Assembly (NCBI GenBank): GCA_031216445.1
Contig: CM062207.1
Location: 3,411,001-3,475,000 of the forward strand
Reading direction: 5' to 3'
DNA from: Lateolabrax maculatus
Lineage: Eukaryota; Chordata; Actinopteri; Acropomatiformes; Lateolabracidae
DNA length: 64,000 nt
Shown: positions 58,978-64,000 of the stretch, in pieces
Numbering within the stretch: position 1 is the stretch's first letter
Layout: every line of letters begins with the position of its first letter
Made by a program: the position numbers and the translations under genes
Notes under the pieces: generated by a model
What the model was told of the DNA's origin: nothing
Seen by the model: the letters and a program-made list of their open reading frames with translations, nothing else
The model's database searches: none

Positions 58978-61900
58978 TCACAGCAACGGCTCCGAATCTT
59001 CAGGTAAATTTGCCAGAACACTGAAGCGGTTAGCATGCTGGGCTGAGGTGGTGTGTCTACGTTGGGGCTTGGCGATGCTTGGACGAGGCCGAGAATCAGA
59101 CAAGCTCATCGTGCGGTGAACTTGGCTTTGCCCCGGAGTGAAGGATGGAGCAGCACTGGGCGACACATCAGCGTTATCTGTCAAAAGAGCCGGACAGCTG
59201 TGGTTGTGACCGCTTCTCATCAAGGGATCAAGGGGTGCTGGACTTCGTCTTGGGACGCCGTGCTTTGAATCTTTGTTCTTGAGTATGTTGCCAGGTTTTA
59301 GAGGATTGCTGCTGGTTGAGGCCGCTGGTTTTGGGCTGAGGGGAACCTGGTGTGGGGGCGGGTCAGTGGGTTTTGAGACGTCTTGTGAAGATTCGGAAGG
59401 ACTGTTCACAAGCAAAGGCTGGCCGTGCTGGCACACAGCAGGACTCAGCTTGGATCTGAGGTCATTCAGTTGTTCGGTTTTTTGGCGGATGAGGTTTTCT
59501 TTCTCAGCAAGGTTCGACTTCAGGTCATTGATTAGTTTTTGCTGCTCCGGGTTGGCATTATTGGTGTTGTCGGGTAAATGGGAACTTTGCATGGACGCTT
59601 GGGACTTTTGTGTCCCCACTGTGTGAATAATAAAAAAAAAATTCTGCTTCATTCCTGACATTTCAGTTTTGTTATTATAAATTCTCAAACAGAATAGAAA
59701 TAGAATAATAACAAAATGTTTCGGGATGCTGATTAATCTACCATTGCTGCCGTTAAACCTACTACAAAGGTTTTTACTGTCAATCAGCTGCAGTTGTTTA
59801 ATAACCAGCAGCCTGGTCACACCAGCATTTAACACAGGGAATTCAATGAATGCCAATGGAATCATAGTCCATATATTTAAATACACCTAAACTAAAGACA
59901 CTGAAACTCCATTTTTCACAACTCCGCATATTTCAAGTTACCATACATTTATTGTGTTAAGTCAATAGGGAATCTATTTTATTTCCATAAGCAATAATTT
60001 CAAAATAATAGCCAAGAAAGACATTTATTTCAGCTTTTGTTTACTAGCCTAGGTGTATATAAATATATGGCCTTGACTGTATATTTGTGTCTTGGAGATA
60101 TTTGGCTGAAGAAGCTGGTGGTGAACAACACTGTTACTGACTTACCATAGCTGCAAAATTCCTTCCGAATGAGTAATCCACATAGAAGTATGATTACTAC
60201 AACAGCGATGACTATGATGATGACTAATACATCGGAGGGCACCGTATAGATATCTGAAATGATAGTAAATATTGCATGGAAAAAGTACATTATACAATAT
60301 TTCAGAAATATTAATAACTCCACACAGAGACCACCTAAATAATTTGTCGTCAGATTATTAGGAGCTGCTTTCTGCCATGCACACCACCAATTTTACCAAA
60401 CTAAAAATATAACACACTTAATAAGTCATTGGAGTCTCATTCATAAGTCCACAGATAAGAAATATCATATAGTCTTATTCCGTGAATGAAATGTGATTTA
60501 AAAAAAATATTATTTTAGCCAGAATAATCTCAAAATATTATTAACCTACAAATTATTTAATTAAGATCAAAATCTTCAACAGTGTTAAAACATTAAAATA
60601 CATCTAATTTCTTTTAATTTGGAGTATATTTAGATTTTAAAAAGTAAAATGAATGAGCAGAAAAGATCTTTTGTTACAGATATGTCCAAATTGGAGAAAA
60701 ATGATGATGTCATGGGAAAAGCAACCATCAAATAATGGCAGAAAAGAACACAAACTGTGCCAAAACAAGTTGCTGTTTTTAATCCACATACAGAATATAG
60801 TATATTGATTATCACTCCATTTTTATAGTAAACCTGTATGTGGCAGACAGAATGACAGGGAGGCTTAAAGCATGAATGAATTGAGTTAATCCAGTTGATA
60901 CAGGTGTGTTGTTAAAGCTCCAGCATACCTGGTATGTAGGTCTCTGTGACCCTCGTCTGGTTTGTTGCATGCTGGTGAACTCTGCAGTGAACCCTGTGGT
61001 GAAATGACATGAGTTCAAGTTTTAGTTTAGTTAGTTTTCAACTGACCGATGTAGAGTTTTCTGCTGGAAAAGTCCTGCTGTTGGGGAGTGGATATTTTTA
61101 AAACGCTTATGAAAAGCCTCTTTTTTTCACTAGTATTAAGATTCAACCATTCGTGGTACGTGGTGACTCCTAACAATCACGTAACAATGGGGGATGGAAA
61201 CGTACATTAATTCGCATTTTCTTTTGCAGATTTTAAAACTTGGACTTGGATGGAAAAAGATTCCCACTTGACACGCATCACTTGCATGATGAGTGAATAT
61301 GAAGGATATTAAGTGTGAATAAAGCAAATGACAACTTAGATTTAAAGATGGAACCAATTAAAAATCTCTTTTAAAACATAAGTCAGAGTATTAAACTGAG
61401 ATTTAACCTTTTGGTACCGGTCGGCACAGTCAGTCTCCTCGTGACCGTGAAACATCCCCTGGAATCTTGACTACTCTTTGGGTCTTCAGCGCTGATCTTG
61501 TTTCTTTCATCATCGAAAAATGTTATGTCAGGCTGCGGGAACCAGCAGTTCGCTTCACACTGCAGCCTCACCAGCCTTTCACCAGCCTCATTTTCAACAA
61601 ATGACAGTTTTGGCTCAGAAACTGCACCTGCAAAAAACGAGAAATATACTAGGTGTGACTTTTGAACTTTACATCCAACATTTGCATTAGACAAACAAGA
61701 GGTGATTTGTTAATGTGTGAGCTTTAGAGGTGTTTCCCACTGCAGTCTTTATGCTAAGCTAGATTCATATTGAACAGACATATCAGTGTGGTATTAATCT
61801 TCTCATCCAACTCTCGGCAAGAGAGCAAATAAGCTTTGCCAAAATCTCAAACTATTTCTTTAATGATAAACCATTCAAATGTACCAACCACACAAGACTG

Positions 61901-62388
61901 AAATCTGTAATACACAATAAGAGATGATCTGTGGAGCACTCCAAGGTGGACCCTTCTCCATACAGAAAGAAACAACTTTTATTAGACTGTAATGCAACTA
62001 CATAGCTTTTACTATGAAAACATTTGATTGGACATATTGGACATACCCACAAAGAGCTCCACAGTCACGTCCTTCTGGACTTTCCTGCGGATCGTCTTGC
62101 ATCTGTATTTTCCTGCGTCAGACAGCTGCACGTTGGAAATCCTCAGCGAGATGTTTCCGTTGTACAGTTCGTTCATGAGGAGGTTTGTCCTGTACCAAAA
62201 GACCTGATTCTTCATCTCGTGGGTCTCGGAGCCGTCCCGGTACAGGAAGGCGATGTTTGGAGCCAGACCTTCCTTGGCCCACTCCACTGTAGGCAAGTCA
62301 TCTTCGACACTGGTGCGGCAGGGCAGAATGACTGCTTCGCCAGCTGAGGCCACGATCTTCGCTGATGCACTATCCCAAGAGGCTTCTC
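58978..62388 (-). CDS. Butyrophilin-like receptor with V and split C domains (signal exon not found)
   Basis: Exons 62047-62388, 61408-61627, 60929-60993, 60146-60253 and 58978-59618 are in phase with GT/AG junctions and encode about 458 residues; the signal exon should lie beyond 62388 but I could not pick it. The V-set domain has L-P-C-R, V-E-W-A-K, L-Y-R-D and D-A-G-K-Y-R-C. The C-type domain has L-Q-C-E-A-N-C-W-F-P-Q-P. Its last strands (H-C-R-V-H-Q, N-Q-T-R-V-T-E-T) sit on a separate 65-nt exon. The membrane helix is rich in Ile and Val. The long tail begins with a coiled-coil-like stretch (Q-K-L-I-N-D-L-K-S-N-L-A-E-K) and continues Pro/Ser-rich, ending D-S-E-P-L-L. No B30.2 is seen. Probable cell-surface immune modulator by family. 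Confidence 0.78.
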
Positions 62389-62399
62389 CTACATATTTA

Positions 62400-63856
62400 A
62401 AAATAAACACAAAACACGGTGATGACTCTCAAATTCCTATTTTTTTTATTGTTAACAAATCCCACAAGAAGAGCAAAACCAAAAGTGAATGGATCCTACT
62501 TACAAGTATTGTCTGTATAATAATTTAGACATATCTTATTCCTCTGTCCCATAGAGCTCCATTGTGTCCAAAAACTATTGAAAACACATCAATGAACCAC
62601 ACTATGAATATACTATAACTGATGTTGACTCAATCCCACATGCACCGTCCTGCTGCAGTAAATACTCACAAGAGCACCTAATGTGTATAATCTGCCACAC
62701 AAATGCTCGATTTACTTCTGTTTGAGTAACGTTTGCTTAAAACCACATTGTCCAGCTGCTTTAGGAAAACTACTTCCTATTTTTATGTATTTTTTTAAAT
62801 GAAAGTATACATTTGTGAGTCACTTTTAAAGATTTGCTTCTCCAGTAGGAACCAATGAGCCAGAGACAAGGTAGGGAAGTTGGACACAGATTTACAAATT
62901 GTGGGTTTTTTGCTTTCGTCAGAGTTGTCGTCAAGACGCAGCAGGAAGCTGTTGACAGTGAAAAGGCCCATAACGATTTTAGAGGGGGGAAAAAGAATCA
63001 CTGCGCACTGATATAGCAGCTGATATAGTGAATTTGGGAGCTGGAATGAAAATAAACCTTTTCTATGTGGATTGGGCACCAATTTTGCACCAAAATGACT
63101 ATGCAAAAGTACTCAGATTATTCAGATTATTCTTAAACAAATAACTTTGTCATTAATTATACATTGTCAACCAATCCTAGAAATGAACACTGAGAAAAGA
63201 TAAATAAAATAAATAGCTGAATAAACCTCAGGACAGTATGTTCAGTATCAGTCCATTACTGACCATTTAAATAAAGAAATATTATTGATAATCGGGCTCT
63301 GGAAGAAAGTGGAGCATTTCGTAGCTAAAGAGGCAGATATTTCAGCCTTGAGTTTGCAGCTTGTTTCATCTTCCCACAAGTGGCCAGAAAAAAAAAAAAA
63401 AAGAACAAGGAATGCACTGAATGTCAGCCAGCAGCTGCATCTCATTGACTGAGTGTCAGTTCCTCTTTGGTCTCCAGGCGTCAGAGAATTATTACAATGC
63501 AAATTTGTTGAACTTATCACAACACAAAGATTGTCCAACTGTGCAGGGGATATTGCTTCACTTTTGGCCGTTGTTGCAGCATTGCTCACAAAGAAGGTTC
63601 ATGTTTCCCACAGGATTAAAACTGTAAAAACTTGACCTGTTGATCCCCTGACTTTTCCTTTACCAAATGTTGATTTGTCCAGCACTTTGGTTTATGACCA
63701 ATTCCCGGAAAATCTCATGATAACTCCCATCAGCCTCAGCTGGTTTGGTGTGGAATGTGTTTAAACACTAAACTAACATGGTGAAGACTTAACATCATGT
63801 TAACACTATCATCAGGAAACATGTCTGCGGTAAAAACAGTTAAAAGACACTGTAAT

Positions 63857-63891
<35 letters not shown>

Positions 63892-64000
63892 CTCAATCTT
63901 CCCCTCTCCACATGCGATTCTTTTTAACCCAGATCAAACAGTAGTCTACTTTCCCCAGCTTCACGGGGAAGTCTTCCCTGTTTTCAGCCGCTTTTCTGAA
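62400..64000. other. Upstream region of the butyrophilin-like gene, mostly empty
   Basis: Should contain the missing signal exon and promoter. A - strand reading near 63345-63475 (M-R-C-S-C-W-L-T-F-S-A-F-L-V-L-F) looks signal-like but owes part of that to a T15 run and has no suitable phase-1 donor. A CA microsatellite lies at 63860-63890. Confidence 0.4.
63860..63890 (+). repeat. (CA)n microsatellite
   Basis: Uninterrupted CA run close to the right edge. Confidence 0.9.

Noticed and set aside
63248..63589. Signal-like - strand open frame as first exon of the butyrophilin-like gene
   Set aside because: Its hydrophobic core comes partly from a T15 run and there is no phase-1 GT donor in the right place.

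Overview
The window reads as teleost fish genomic DNA, probably a percomorph: split vertebrate genes with GT/AG introns, tRNA-Ile(AAT) and tRNA-Arg(TCG) genes, degraded fish-type LINEs, many CA/GT microsatellites, and immunoglobulin-superfamily genes of the kinds fish carry in lineage-specific clusters. All exon models below were built by hand from open frames, splice sites and phase. No alignment was run.

Left part (1-19.1 kb): a nest of segmental duplications carrying a small family of secreted cysteine-rich proteins. Two complete intronless coding exons lie on the + strand at 2823-4112 and 13549-14829. Each has a signal peptide, six kringle/FN2-like cysteine repeats and a conserved C-terminal domain that I do not recognise. 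A third, terminal fragment is at 16845-17009. A 3,433-bp tandem duplication (6351-9783 and 9784-13216) copies a likely non-coding first exon plus a dead LINE. A second tandem duplication of about 2.2 kb (14665-16837 and 16845-19112) copies the 3' end of gene 2 and its downstream DNA.

Middle (19.8-27.6 kb): a LINE reverse-transcriptase remnant, then a complete seven-exon TMEM185 gene on the - strand. Its CpG-rich promoter has ETS, E-box and CRE motifs.

Right part (28.8-62.4 kb): an innate/adaptive immune cluster. In order it holds a single-V B7/butyrophilin-like gene (-); a two-Ig Fc-receptor-like gene with ITIM and ITSM motifs (+, 33716-38324); a giant ENDOD1-like secreted nuclease fused to a mucin-like Ser/Thr/Pro minisatellite (-, 41046-48635, about 2,319 residues); a broken copy of that nuclease (51113-51680); a second two-Ig Fc-receptor-like gene with a short tail (-, 51883-55210) whose third intron holds two tRNA genes on the opposite strand; and a V+C butyrophilin-like gene (-, 58978-62388, signal exon not found).

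The nuclease-mucin and the Ig receptors may all act at or outside the cell surface in barrier immunity, but that link is inference from family knowledge and location. The two observations I rate highest are the nuclease-mucin fusion, with its higher-order repeat and its pseudogene partner, and the duplicated cysteine-repeat family whose ectodomains have diverged much more than their flanks.
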